Below are positions 1 to 6,331 of a DNA stretch of 34,928 nt, in pieces. The DNA is from Actinomycetes bacterium. GTDB taxonomy: Bacteria > Actinomycetota > Acidimicrobiia > Acidimicrobiales > RAAP-2. The first letter of the stretch is position 1. Each line of letters begins with the position of its first letter. The notes beneath the pieces were generated by a model that worked only from the letters and a program-made list of their open reading frames with translations, had not been told where the DNA came from and did no database searches. The position numbers were made by a program, and so were the translations under genes. The stretch is taken from positions 1-34,928 of the forward strand of contig JAJYWF010000013.1 of the NCBI GenBank assembly GCA_021791635.1, in the 5' to 3' direction.

Positions 1-44
1 TCGGGCAGGCGATCTACGGCTTCGTCCAACCCCCGCCGTCCTGA
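1..44 (+). CDS. C-terminal end of an unknown protein (partial)
   Basis: The frame beginning at base 3 reads GQAIYGFVQPPPS and stops with TGA at 42-44. It runs in from outside the window, so only 13 residues are visible and no family can be named. It would end 31 bases before the methyltransferase start. A short open stretch at a GC-rich edge can be chance, so this is a possibility rather than a firm call. Confidence 0.3.
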   Translation, partial: GQAIYGFVQPPPS

Positions 45-60
45 CCCGCGGCGACGGGCG

Positions 61-66
61 TAGCAT
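61..66 (+). promoter_or_regulatory. Candidate -10 box (TAGCAT) for a leaderless methyltransferase mRNA
   Basis: TAGCAT fits the actinobacterial -10 pattern TANNNT and ends 9 bases before the ATG at 76. No Shine-Dalgarno lies between them. Transcription starting about 7-9 bases after the box would begin at or next to the start codon. No convincing -35 is visible. Four other genes in the window have the same arrangement. Confidence 0.4.
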
Positions 67-75
67 CATCCGCCG

Positions 76-1017
76 ATGACGGAGAACGGTGTAGCAGCCA
101 ATTCCCTTGAACGGCAGCGGTGGAACGATGACCGGTGGACGAGGATGTGGCCCAAGCGGGAGCGCCTGACCGACGCCGTGACGCCACTGTTGATGGAGGC
201 CGTTGACCTTCGGCCGGGGGAGACGGTGCTCGACATTGGCTGTGGCGGCGGGAAGGCCGCGCTCCGTGCCGGGGAGATCGTTGGACCCGAGGGCGCAGTG
301 GTCGGTGCCGACATCTCCCGCCCGCTCCTCGGCCTGGCCGAGCGGCGGGCAGCCGAGCTAGGGATGACCAACGTCTCCTTCGTGCACTGTGACGTCCAGG
401 TGGACCCCATCGCCGATCGGCTATTCGACGCTGCCATCAGCCAATTCGGAGTGATGTTCTTCGACGACCCTGTTGCTGCCTTCAGCTCCATCGCCCGGCA
501 CCTCCGCCCCGGTGGGCGAGTCGTCTTCGCCTGCTGGCGGCCGGTGGACGAGAACCCGTGGCACCCGGGTACGGTTCTGGCCCCCTACGCGTCGGCGTCG
601 CCGGGAGCGGCAGGGCGCGGCGCGGCTGGCTCGGGCGCTGCGGGTCGTGGCGCTTCTCCGATCCCCGACGCCCCGATGGTCGGTCCGTTCGCCTTCGGCC
701 ACCCCGGGCGAGTGACCGGGATACTGGAACAGGCTGGCTTCTCCGACGTCAACTGCACTCAGCACGATCTGGTGGTCGAGGCTCCGCCCGACGCCGTGGC
801 CGACGAGGAGCAATTGGTCGTGTCCGGCGTCGGCGCCGAATCTGTGGACGACGCTCGCGCGGCCCTGGCCCGCCACTTGCGAAAGTTCGGCGATCCTCCC
901 GGGATGCTCCGCCTTCCCTTGGCCTTTCACCTGGTCACCGCCCACGTCGACCCCGACGACCATGGTGCTCGGTCACCCAAGGACCAGAAGGACAGGGTGG
1001 TGCGGCCGGGTCGCTAG
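76..1017 (+). CDS. Class I SAM-dependent methyltransferase
   Basis: The 313-residue product has the Rossmann-type methyltransferase fold. Motif I, VLDIGCGGGKAA, lies at about residues 51-62 and binds S-adenosylmethionine. An acidic residue follows in VVGADIS, and the post-motif FDAAISQFGVMFF and LRPGGRVVFACW segments match the UbiE/Methyltransf_11 type. A low-complexity insert of GAAGRG/GAAGSG repeats at about residues 175-193 interrupts the C-terminal half. It is encoded by short GC-rich direct repeats and probably forms a surface loop. The substrate cannot be deduced. The gene stands alone on the plus strand and converges on the tRNA-Ser behind it. The start at 76 has no Shine-Dalgarno but has TAGCAT 9 bases upstream, consistent with a leaderless mRNA. 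Confidence 0.85.
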   Translation: MTENGVAANSLERQRWNDDRWTRMWPKRERLTDAVTPLLMEAVDLRPGETVLDIGCGGGKAALRAGEIVGPEGAVVGADISRPLLGLAERRAAELGMTNVSFVHCDVQVDPIADRLFDAAISQFGVMFFDDPVAAFSSIARHLRPGGRVVFACWRPVDENPWHPGTVLAPYASASPGAAGRGAAGSGAAGRGASPIPDAPMVGPFAFGHPGRVTGILEQAGFSDVNCTQHDLVVEAPPDAVADEEQLVVSGVGAESVDDARAALARHLRKFGDPPGMLRLPLAFHLVTAHVDPDDHGARSPKDQKDRVVRPGR

Positions 1018-1049
1018 CGCTTCGGTGCGTGCGCCGTGGGTGTCCGGCT

Positions 1050-1064
1050 GGACGCGACGCGTCC
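1050..1064. terminator. Short GC hairpin between convergent genes
   Basis: GGACGC and GCGTCC form a perfect 6-bp stem around the 3-base loop GAC. It sits between the methyltransferase stop and the 3' end of tRNA-Ser(CGA), which point at each other. There is no T-tract on either strand, so a classical intrinsic terminator is not proven. Its placement suits a bidirectional terminator. Confidence 0.3.
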
Positions 1065-1087
1065 CGGGTGGCGGGTCCGCGTCGGAG

Positions 1088-1172
1088 CGGAGGCGGTGGG
1101 ATTTGAACCCACGGTACCCGGAGGTACAACGGTTTTCGAGACCGTCCGATTCGGCCGCTCTCGCACGCCTCC
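1088..1172 (-). tRNA. tRNA-Ser (anticodon CGA)
   Basis: Read on the minus strand, GGAGGCG pairs with CGCCTCC to form the acceptor stem. The anticodon arm is ACGGT-CTCGAAA-ACCGT, giving anticodon CGA. A long variable arm (GTACC/GGTAC) marks a class II serine tRNA, and GGGTTCAAATCCC forms the T arm. The discriminator base is G. CCA is not encoded, so it must be added enzymatically. The 5' end lies 10 bases after the tadA stop codon, so the tRNA is probably cut from a tadA transcript or read through from it. This reads UCG codons. Confidence 0.95.
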
Positions 1173-1182
1173 GGGGGAGAGA

Positions 1183-1677
1183 CTACCGGTCCTCGCCACC
1201 GCCGTCCGACCCCGAGCGGCGCTCGGCGAAGAACTCCCGGAGTAGGACAGAAGACTGCTCGGCCAGTACCCCGGGCGTCACCTCCAGCTCATGGTTCAGG
1301 CGGGGGTCGGCACAGATGTTGTACAGGGAACCGCAGGCCCCCGCCTTCGGGTCGTCGGCGCCATACACCAGTCGCCGTACCCGGGCGGCCACGAGAGCCC
1401 CAGCGCACATGGGGCACGGTTCCAGGGTCACCACCAGCGTCGCCGTTGTGAGGCGCCAGCTCCCCACCCTGTGAGCCGCATCGCGCAGGGCCAGGATCTC
1501 GGCATGGGCGGTTGGGTCGTTGCTCCGCTGGCGCTCGTTGTGGGCGCTCGCCACCACCCGGCCATCGATCACCACCACCGCCCCCACTGGAACGTCCCCG
1601 TGGGCCGCGGCCGTGGACGCCTCGACGAGGGCCTGCTGCATCGCAGCCGTGTCGGGATGGGCCGGGACGTCGGTCAT
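1183..1677 (-). CDS. tadA: tRNA-specific adenosine deaminase TadA
   Basis: TadA converts adenosine 34 of tRNA-Arg(ACG) to inosine, which lets one tRNA read several CGN codons. The 164-residue product carries the zinc cytidine/adenosine deaminase signature: HAE at residues 58-60 (zinc ligand His and the catalytic Glu) and PCPMC with zinc Cys88 and Cys91. The start is placed at the ATG at 1677; the frame stays open to 1731, but the extra 18 residues do not look like TadA. TAGCAT lies 8 bases before this ATG with no Shine-Dalgarno, suggesting a leaderless transcript of its own. The serine tRNA follows after 10 bases, an arrangement commonly seen in actinobacteria. Confidence 0.93.
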   Translation of the reverse strand: MTDVPAHPDTAAMQQALVEASTAAAHGDVPVGAVVVIDGRVVASAHNERQRSNDPTAHAEILALRDAAHRVGSWRLTTATLVVTLEPCPMCAGALVAARVRRLVYGADDPKAGACGSLYNICADPRLNHELEVTPGVLAEQSSVLLREFFAERRSGSDGGGEDR

Positions 1678-1685
1678 CCGGGCGG

Positions 1686-1691
1686 ATGCTA
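1686..1691 (-). promoter_or_regulatory. Candidate -10 box (TAGCAT) for leaderless tadA
   Basis: On the minus strand TAGCAT is followed by exactly 8 bases (CCGCCCGG) and then the tadA ATG. The hexamer is identical to the one before the methyltransferase at 61-66. No purine-rich Shine-Dalgarno is present. A promoter here would separate tadA and tRNA-Ser from the TetR gene upstream. Confidence 0.45.
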
Positions 1692-1760
1692 GCGACCCTG
1701 ACGCGGACCTGCCTGAGAAGAGCTGGGCCACAACCGTGCGGTCCCGAGCCGACGCGGTCT

Positions 1761-2375
1761 TCAGGGTCCGGCGTCGGAGAGTCCCCGATCGACCAGGCGG
1801 ATGGCTGCTTCGAGGAAGTTGGCATCGACTGCGTCGGGGTCGACGAGACCGACGATACCGATGCCGTGGAACAAGGCCACCACCAGCCGGGCCATGACGG
1901 CGACCGCCTCCGGCTGGGTGGCGACTGCTCCGCTCTGTTCCGCCGAGACGATGGCCTCGATGGCCTGAGCCTGGGCCCGGTCGATGTCGGCCAAGCGGGA
2001 GCGAGCCTCAGGGTGGCGGACGGCATAGAGCCAGAACTCGAGGTAGAGCGCGGCCGAGGCCTGCTCCATTTCAAAGCTCTCGACTGCCAGTTGGACGAAG
2101 TCCCCAAGCCGGTCGCCCGCCGGGATGTCGGAGGCCTCGAGGGCCGAGCGAACCCGGGCGAACATCTCGGTCACGTGGTGCTCGAGCAGTGAGAGGAACA
2201 AGTCCTCCTTGCTCGTGAAATTGGAGTAGACGGCCCCTTTCGAGAAGCCGGCCGCCGCGGCCACCTCTTCGAGCGTCGCCTCGTGGAAGCCGCGTTGGGC
2301 GAAGACCTCCGCTGCCGCAGTCAGAAGGTGGTCACGGGTCTGGCGCCGTCGACGCTCCGGGGTCAAGCGGTCCAT
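1761..2375 (-). CDS. TetR-family transcriptional regulator of the adjacent ABC exporter
   Basis: The 204-residue product has a TetR N-terminal helix-turn-helix domain at about residues 10-58 (DHLLTAAAEVFAQRGF, then LEEVAAAAGFSKGAVYSNF with the recognition helix). The all-helical ligand/dimer domain that follows is not diagnostic of any ligand. The gene is transcribed away from the ABC exporter. The 45 bases between them hold two nearly identical inverted repeats, so the protein most likely represses both itself and the exporter until a substrate binds. The gene is followed by tadA on the same strand after 83 bases, but tadA appears to have its own promoter. Confidence 0.9.
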   Translation of the reverse strand: MDRLTPERRRRQTRDHLLTAAAEVFAQRGFHEATLEEVAAAAGFSKGAVYSNFTSKEDLFLSLLEHHVTEMFARVRSALEASDIPAGDRLGDFVQLAVESFEMEQASAALYLEFWLYAVRHPEARSRLADIDRAQAQAIEAIVSAEQSGAVATQPEAVAVMARLVVALFHGIGIVGLVDPDAVDANFLEAAIRLVDRGLSDAGP

Positions 2376-2389
2376 GACGACACTTTGCC

Positions 2390-2423
2390 ATACTCAGCAG
2401 TATCTTGCATACTAGAGAGTATG
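2390..2423. promoter_or_regulatory. Paired TetR operators between the regulator and the ABC exporter
   Basis: Two inverted repeats share the pattern ATACT-N4-AGTAT: 2390-2403 (spacer CAGC) and 2408-2423, where the arms extend to CATACT/AGTATG (spacer AGAG). Their centres are 19 bp apart. The second ends on the exporter ATG at 2421-2423. Occupied sites would cover the exporter promoter, and CATACT at 2408-2413 could itself serve as a -10 seven bases before that ATG. The sites also lie 15-48 bases upstream of the TetR start, so autoregulation is expected. Confidence 0.72.
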
Positions 2424-3407
2424 TCCCCAGGAGGATACGAGGGAGCCGACCACACCGCCTCCGTCGTCGGCGGGATCCGCGCCGAGAACCTGAGGCGCAA
2501 GTTCGGCGATGTGACGGCTGTCGACGGAGTGGATCTCACGGTCGCGCCCCACGAGATCTACGGCTTTCTGGGCCCCAACGGAGCGGGCAAGTCCACGGTG
2601 GTGCGCATGCTCTGCACGCTCCTGAAACCCACTGCCGGACGAGCTCAGGTGGCCGGGTTCGACGTGGTGGCCGACCCCCAGGCCGTGCGGATCCGCATCG
2701 GTGTTGCTCTCCAGGAGGCGGCGCTGGACAACCTGCAAACTGGACGCGAGCTCCTGCATCTCCAGGGAAGGCTCTTCGGGCTGTCGAGGACGCAGATAGA
2801 GCGCCGCGTCCTCGACGTTCTGGACATGGTGGACATCGGTGACGCCATCGACCGGAGAGTCGGCGGCTATTCGGGTGGGATGAAGCGACGCCTCGATCTG
2901 GCCATGGCGCTCATCCACAATCCCGAGGTTCTCTTCCTCGACGAGCCCACCACCGGACTGGACCCGGCCAGTCGTACGACGGTCTGGGAGGAGGTGTCGC
3001 GGCTCAACCGGGAGCGGGGAATGACGATCTTCCTCACCACTCAGTACCTCGAAGAGGCCGACGTCCTCTGCCACCGGGTTGGCATCATCAGCCAGGGGCG
3101 CCTGGTGGCCGAAGGCACGCCCCACGCATTGAAGCGAGCTATCGGCGACGACCTGCTGGTGACCGAAGTAGCGGGCAACGACCCTGACATCATCGATCGC
3201 CTGGCTCTACTGCACGGCGTGCGCTCGGTCACCCGAGACGGAGACCAGCTGGTCATGCGAGTGACCGACGGGCCGGCGGTGCTCAGCCCGGTGGCCCTGT
3301 GTCTGTCGGAGAGCCGTCTCGAGGTTCGGAGCATCACCGTACAGACTCCGACCCTCGACGACGTCTTCTTGGAGCTCACCGGCGATCGCATCGGGGTAGG
3401 TGGATGA
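2421..3407 (+). CDS. ABC-2 exporter ATP-binding protein, DrrA-like
   Basis: This 328-residue protein is the ATPase of a two-gene exporter of the DrrAB (daunorubicin resistance) type. Walker A is GPNGAGKST at residues 51-59, the ABC signature YSGGM is at 150-154, and Walker B with the catalytic Glu is LFLDEPTTGLD at 171-181. The region after about residue 235 resembles the C-terminal domain typical of DrrA-like ATPases and ends with TLDDVFLELTG. The ATG at 2421 is chosen because the family core begins soon after it; the frame is open from 2283, but that stretch overlaps TetR. There is no Shine-Dalgarno upstream of 2421, so translation may be leaderless. The stop overlaps the permease start as ATGA. 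The exported compound is unknown. Confidence 0.92.
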   Translation: MSPGGYEGADHTASVVGGIRAENLRRKFGDVTAVDGVDLTVAPHEIYGFLGPNGAGKSTVVRMLCTLLKPTAGRAQVAGFDVVADPQAVRIRIGVALQEAALDNLQTGRELLHLQGRLFGLSRTQIERRVLDVLDMVDIGDAIDRRVGGYSGGMKRRLDLAMALIHNPEVLFLDEPTTGLDPASRTTVWEEVSRLNRERGMTIFLTTQYLEEADVLCHRVGIISQGRLVAEGTPHALKRAIGDDLLVTEVAGNDPDIIDRLALLHGVRSVTRDGDQLVMRVTDGPAVLSPVALCLSESRLEVRSITVQTPTLDDVFLELTGDRIGVGG

Positions 3408-4225
3408 GAGTGGGGCGCACCGTCGACGTTCCCAGTTCGGGCGGGGCCGTAGTTCAGGGACGGGCCGCAGGCTTCTGGCGGGATCTTTTAGCGATCGCCA
3501 CCCGGGCTCTGCGGCAGATGCGCCGGGAGCCGGTGTCCTTCCTTCCAGCGGTGTTCATCCCGGCCTTCTTCTACATGGTGAACCTGGGTGCCCTGGGGCG
3601 GTTGGCCGGAGCCGGGGGGCTCGATTACAAGGCGTTCCTGCTCCCCATGGCCATCGCCTTTGCCGTGACCGGGGTTTCTCGAGCGCCGACGCTGGTGACG
3701 GATATCCAGAGTGGGTACTTCGATCGGCTGTGTCTCACGCCTGTCCGCCGACTGGCGCTGCTCCTGGGCCTGATGGCGGCCGACGTGGTGGTCATCGTCG
3801 CGCTCACCATTCCGGTCCTGGTCCTCGGATTCGCCGTCGGGGTGCGCTTCTCCACCGGTGTCGGCGGAGTGTTGGTCTTTGTCGGGTTAGCCGCCCTTTG
3901 GGGACTGGTCTTCACCGGGTTCCCCTACGCCGTGGCTCTCAAGACCGGTAGCCCGGCGGCGGTGAACGCCACCTTCGTGGTGTTCTTCCCGTTCGCCTTC
4001 CTCACCGACGCCATCATCCCCAAGCAGGACCTCACCAGCTGGTTCTCGACCGTGGCCACGTACAACCCGGTGACCTATCTCCTCGGGGCTCAGCGATCGG
4101 TCATCATCGGCGGCTGGCAGGTCCACCCGCTCCTGTCCGGGCTGGCCGCGCTGGCCGGCTTGGGGCTGGTGAGCATGACCCTGGCCTTACTGGCGCTCCG
4201 TGGGCGGATCCGACGGGGCGCCTGA
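3404..4225 (+). CDS. ABC-2 exporter membrane permease, DrrB-like
   Basis: The 273-residue product has about six hydrophobic segments after an N-terminal cytoplasmic stretch. It has the layout of ABC-2 permeases: RALRQMRREPVSFL before the first membrane span, and TPVRRLALLLG as the cytoplasmic coupling helix. YNPVTYLLGAQR near residue 225 is typical of the C-terminal part. The ATG overlaps the ATPase stop by ATGA, so the two proteins are translationally coupled and form one pump. The last 39 bases overlap, tail to tail, with the end of the minus-strand KdpD-N gene. The frame is open further upstream from 3299, but those residues belong to the ATPase gene in another frame. Confidence 0.9.
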   Translation: MRVGRTVDVPSSGGAVVQGRAAGFWRDLLAIATRALRQMRREPVSFLPAVFIPAFFYMVNLGALGRLAGAGGLDYKAFLLPMAIAFAVTGVSRAPTLVTDIQSGYFDRLCLTPVRRLALLLGLMAADVVVIVALTIPVLVLGFAVGVRFSTGVGGVLVFVGLAALWGLVFTGFPYAVALKTGSPAAVNATFVVFFPFAFLTDAIIPKQDLTSWFSTVATYNPVTYLLGAQRSVIIGGWQVHPLLSGLAALAGLGLVSMTLALLALRGRIRRGA

Positions 4226-5428
4226 CTCCGGCGTGACCGCACCGAGCGACTCATCCTCCTCTCCGACGAGCTCGGCGGCGGGAACGTGGCGTCGGGCGAT
4301 GACGTGGACGTCAATGCCGACCGCTCCCGCCTCCCGAAGCACGCGGCGGACTACCGATCCACCCCCGGCCAGCTCCTGCCACCGGCTGCGCTGGCTGGAT
4401 CCGATGACGATCTGGGTGATCTGCTGCTCGATGGCCATTTGAGTGATGGCTCGCGCCGGGTCGTGATCCACCACCTCGTGCCAACGTGCACCCAGGGCAT
4501 GTGACAGCTCCTTCAGCTCGTGAAGGGATCGATTGGACGCAGCACTCTCACGCCGATCATCTTGAACATGGACCGCGGCCAGATCCCCCTTTACCCGCGA
4601 GGCGAGTCGAGCGGCCCGGCGGAGGAGGACGTCAGTTCCCGGAGCCGTGGTCACGGCCACCAAGATCCGTTCGGTGGTCTCCCAGAGCACGGTGGATCGG
4701 TGACGACGGAGGTGGGCCAGCAATTCCTCTTCCGTCTCATCGGCGAGGAACCGCAGAGCCAACTCCCGTAGCGCCGTGAGGTTGTCGGTCCGGAAGAAGT
4801 GGGAGAGTGCTTGGGGAACTTTGCTGGCCGGGTAGACATTGCCGTGGAGCATGCGGCGTCGGAGCTGTTCAGGGGAGGAGTCCACTAACTCGATCTGGTT
4901 GGCTCGCCGCACCACCTCGTCGGGAACCCGCTCGCGGACTCTCGCCCCCGTCATCTGCTCCACGGCGTCGGCCAGGCTCTCGAGGTGCTGGATGTTGACG
5001 GTCGTGATGACGTCGATTCCGGCATCGAGGATCTCCACGACGTCTTCCCATCGTTTGGCATGGCGGCCGGCACCGGGGGCGTTCGTGTGGGCGAGCTCGT
5101 CGATCAGCGTGACCTGGGCGTGCCGAGCGAGCACTGCGTCCAGGTCCATCTCTTCAAACTTGACTCCCCGGTGCTCGACGACTCTCCGGGGGAGTACTTC
5201 GAGCCCGTCGAGCTGAGCTTCGGTGAGCGGCCTTCCGTGGCATTCGACGAACCCCACTACTACGTCGGCCCCGCGCCGGGCCCGACGTTGGCCTTCACTC
5301 AACATGGCGTAGGTCTTGCCGACTCCCGGAGCGGCTCCGAGGTATATACGGAAGTGACCGGCGGCCTCGACGCCAGGATCACCAACCCGGAGCTCGCCTG
5401 GATCCACTTCACCGAGGTCCGCGCTCAA
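4187..5428 (-). CDS. kdpD: KdpD N-terminal sensor half: ATPase-like domain plus universal-stress domain
   Basis: This 413-residue soluble protein matches only the cytoplasmic N-terminal half of KdpD. The KdpD domain (about residues 24-235) contains the Walker-A-like GAAPGVGKTYAML at 31-43, VVGFVECHGR, and the Walker-B-like LIDELAHTNAPG. A universal-stress-protein domain (about 245-375) starts at RILVAVTTAPGTD and includes QITQIVIGSSQRSRW. It has no transmembrane segment, histidine-kinase domain or ATPase domain; those are in the separate gene at 11073-12776. It is the last gene of the kdp cluster. Its TTG start overlaps the stop of the OB-fold gene (TTGA). In full-length KdpD this half tunes kinase/phosphatase balance, so it may act here as a trans regulator of the membrane kinase. 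Confidence 0.88.
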   Translation of the reverse strand: MSADLGEVDPGELRVGDPGVEAAGHFRIYLGAAPGVGKTYAMLSEGQRRARRGADVVVGFVECHGRPLTEAQLDGLEVLPRRVVEHRGVKFEEMDLDAVLARHAQVTLIDELAHTNAPGAGRHAKRWEDVVEILDAGIDVITTVNIQHLESLADAVEQMTGARVRERVPDEVVRRANQIELVDSSPEQLRRRMLHGNVYPASKVPQALSHFFRTDNLTALRELALRFLADETEEELLAHLRRHRSTVLWETTERILVAVTTAPGTDVLLRRAARLASRVKGDLAAVHVQDDRRESAASNRSLHELKELSHALGARWHEVVDHDPARAITQMAIEQQITQIVIGSSQRSRWQELAGGGSVVRRVLREAGAVGIDVHVIARRHVPAAELVGEEDESLGAVTPESGAPSDPPTERQ

Positions 5429-5751
5429 CGACGCTCATCTCCCGTGGCTTCGATCTCGAATACCGGGTTCCACACTTCAAGCGTGCCCGCCACATCCTGG
5501 GCGGTCCCCTCCACGCGGCAACGCACTCCCACATCGACGCCCGGGATCGACGACCTGCCGAGGAACAGCAGATCCACAGACCCGGTCCCGTCGTCGAGGG
5601 AGCAGCACAGCGACGCCGTCCCGCCGATTGACCGTACCCGGACACGAGTGATGACACCGGCAAGCAGCACCCGCCGGCGCGGTTGAGCGTCCGAGGCGCG
5701 CCGGGCGACTTGTCGTCCACCCCACGTCTCCGCTCCGGTGGCTTCGTCCAC
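5425..5751 (-). CDS. Small OB-fold protein within the kdp operon
   Basis: The 108-residue product reads as a single five-strand OB fold: RRVLLAGVITRVRV, then a beta region ending DGTGSVDLLFLGR, followed by IPGVDVGVRCRVEGTAQ and EVWNPVFEIE. This resembles the OB-fold (tRNA_anti-like) nucleic-acid-binding domain. It lies between kdpC and the KdpD N-terminal half. The GTG at 5751 is the likely start because it begins 7 bases after the kdpC stop; the frame is open to 5814, but that part overlaps kdpC. Its own stop overlaps the next start as TTGA. No role for an OB protein in potassium uptake is established; it could bind nucleic acid, a nucleotide, or simply use the fold as a scaffold. Confidence 0.72.
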   Translation of the reverse strand: MDEATGAETWGGRQVARRASDAQPRRRVLLAGVITRVRVRSIGGTASLCCSLDDGTGSVDLLFLGRSSIPGVDVGVRCRVEGTAQDVAGTLEVWNPVFEIEATGDERR

Positions 5752-5758
5752 GGCGACG

Positions 5759-6313
5759 TCAACGCATCTTGGCCAGAGCCAAGTTGAGCTCGAGGACATC
5801 AACGGTGGGCGCACCGAGAAAGCCCAATTCGGGGCCGTGGACCTGGGTCATGACCAGGTGCCGGACCTGGCCGGGCGGGAGGTGCCGGGCGGCAGCCACG
5901 GCATTCACCTGGGCGTAGGCGTCAGCGGGGCTGATGTCGGGGTCGACCAGGCTCCCTGAAGTCGTCACCAGGTCGTTCGTCGGCACGATGCCCTCGCGCT
6001 TGAGGATGGCTGCCTGCTTGAGCACCGCCTCCTCCAACGAACGTGAACGGGGACCGGGTTGGTTCGTTCCCGACACGATGATCCCACCCGGACCGGTGGT
6101 ACGGACGGTGCCGTCCGGACGCCCTTGGAACCACTTCGGTCCCTTCCATGTCTGTCCGATGAGCGTGGAACCGTCGGTGGTGAGCGAACCGTTCGCCTGA
6201 TGCTGGAATGCCGCCTGCGAAAGGGCCGTGGCGGCCAGTGGATACGCCAGGCCCAGGAGGACCACGAAGATCAACGACACCACGGCCGAGCGATAGAGGT
6301 GGAGGAGCATCAC
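5759..6313 (-). CDS. kdpC: Potassium-transporting ATPase KdpC subunit
   Basis: KdpC stabilises the KdpFABC complex. The 184-residue product has one N-terminal membrane span (about residues 9-32, VVSLIFVVLLGLAYPLA) and an extracytoplasmic domain with the family hallmarks NGSLTTDGSTLIGQ and WFQGRP, and near the end VHGPELGFLGAPTVDVLELN. KdpC usually has about 190 residues, so it is complete. GTG at 6313 lies 7 bases after an AGGA, and ATG at 6310 is the alternative. It follows kdpB by 18 bases and is followed by the OB-fold gene. Confidence 0.96.
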   Translation of the reverse strand: MMLLHLYRSAVVSLIFVVLLGLAYPLAATALSQAAFQHQANGSLTTDGSTLIGQTWKGPKWFQGRPDGTVRTTGPGGIIVSGTNQPGPRSRSLEEAVLKQAAILKREGIVPTNDLVTTSGSLVDPDISPADAYAQVNAVAAARHLPPGQVRHLVMTQVHGPELGFLGAPTVDVLELNLALAKMR

Positions 6314-6331
6314 GAGACCGTCCTGGGTTGG

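Noticed and set aside
1088-1172. tRNA-Ser(CGA) as a pseudogene because CCA is not encoded
   Set aside because: All stems pair, the variable arm is intact, and many actinobacterial tRNAs rely on CCA addition.
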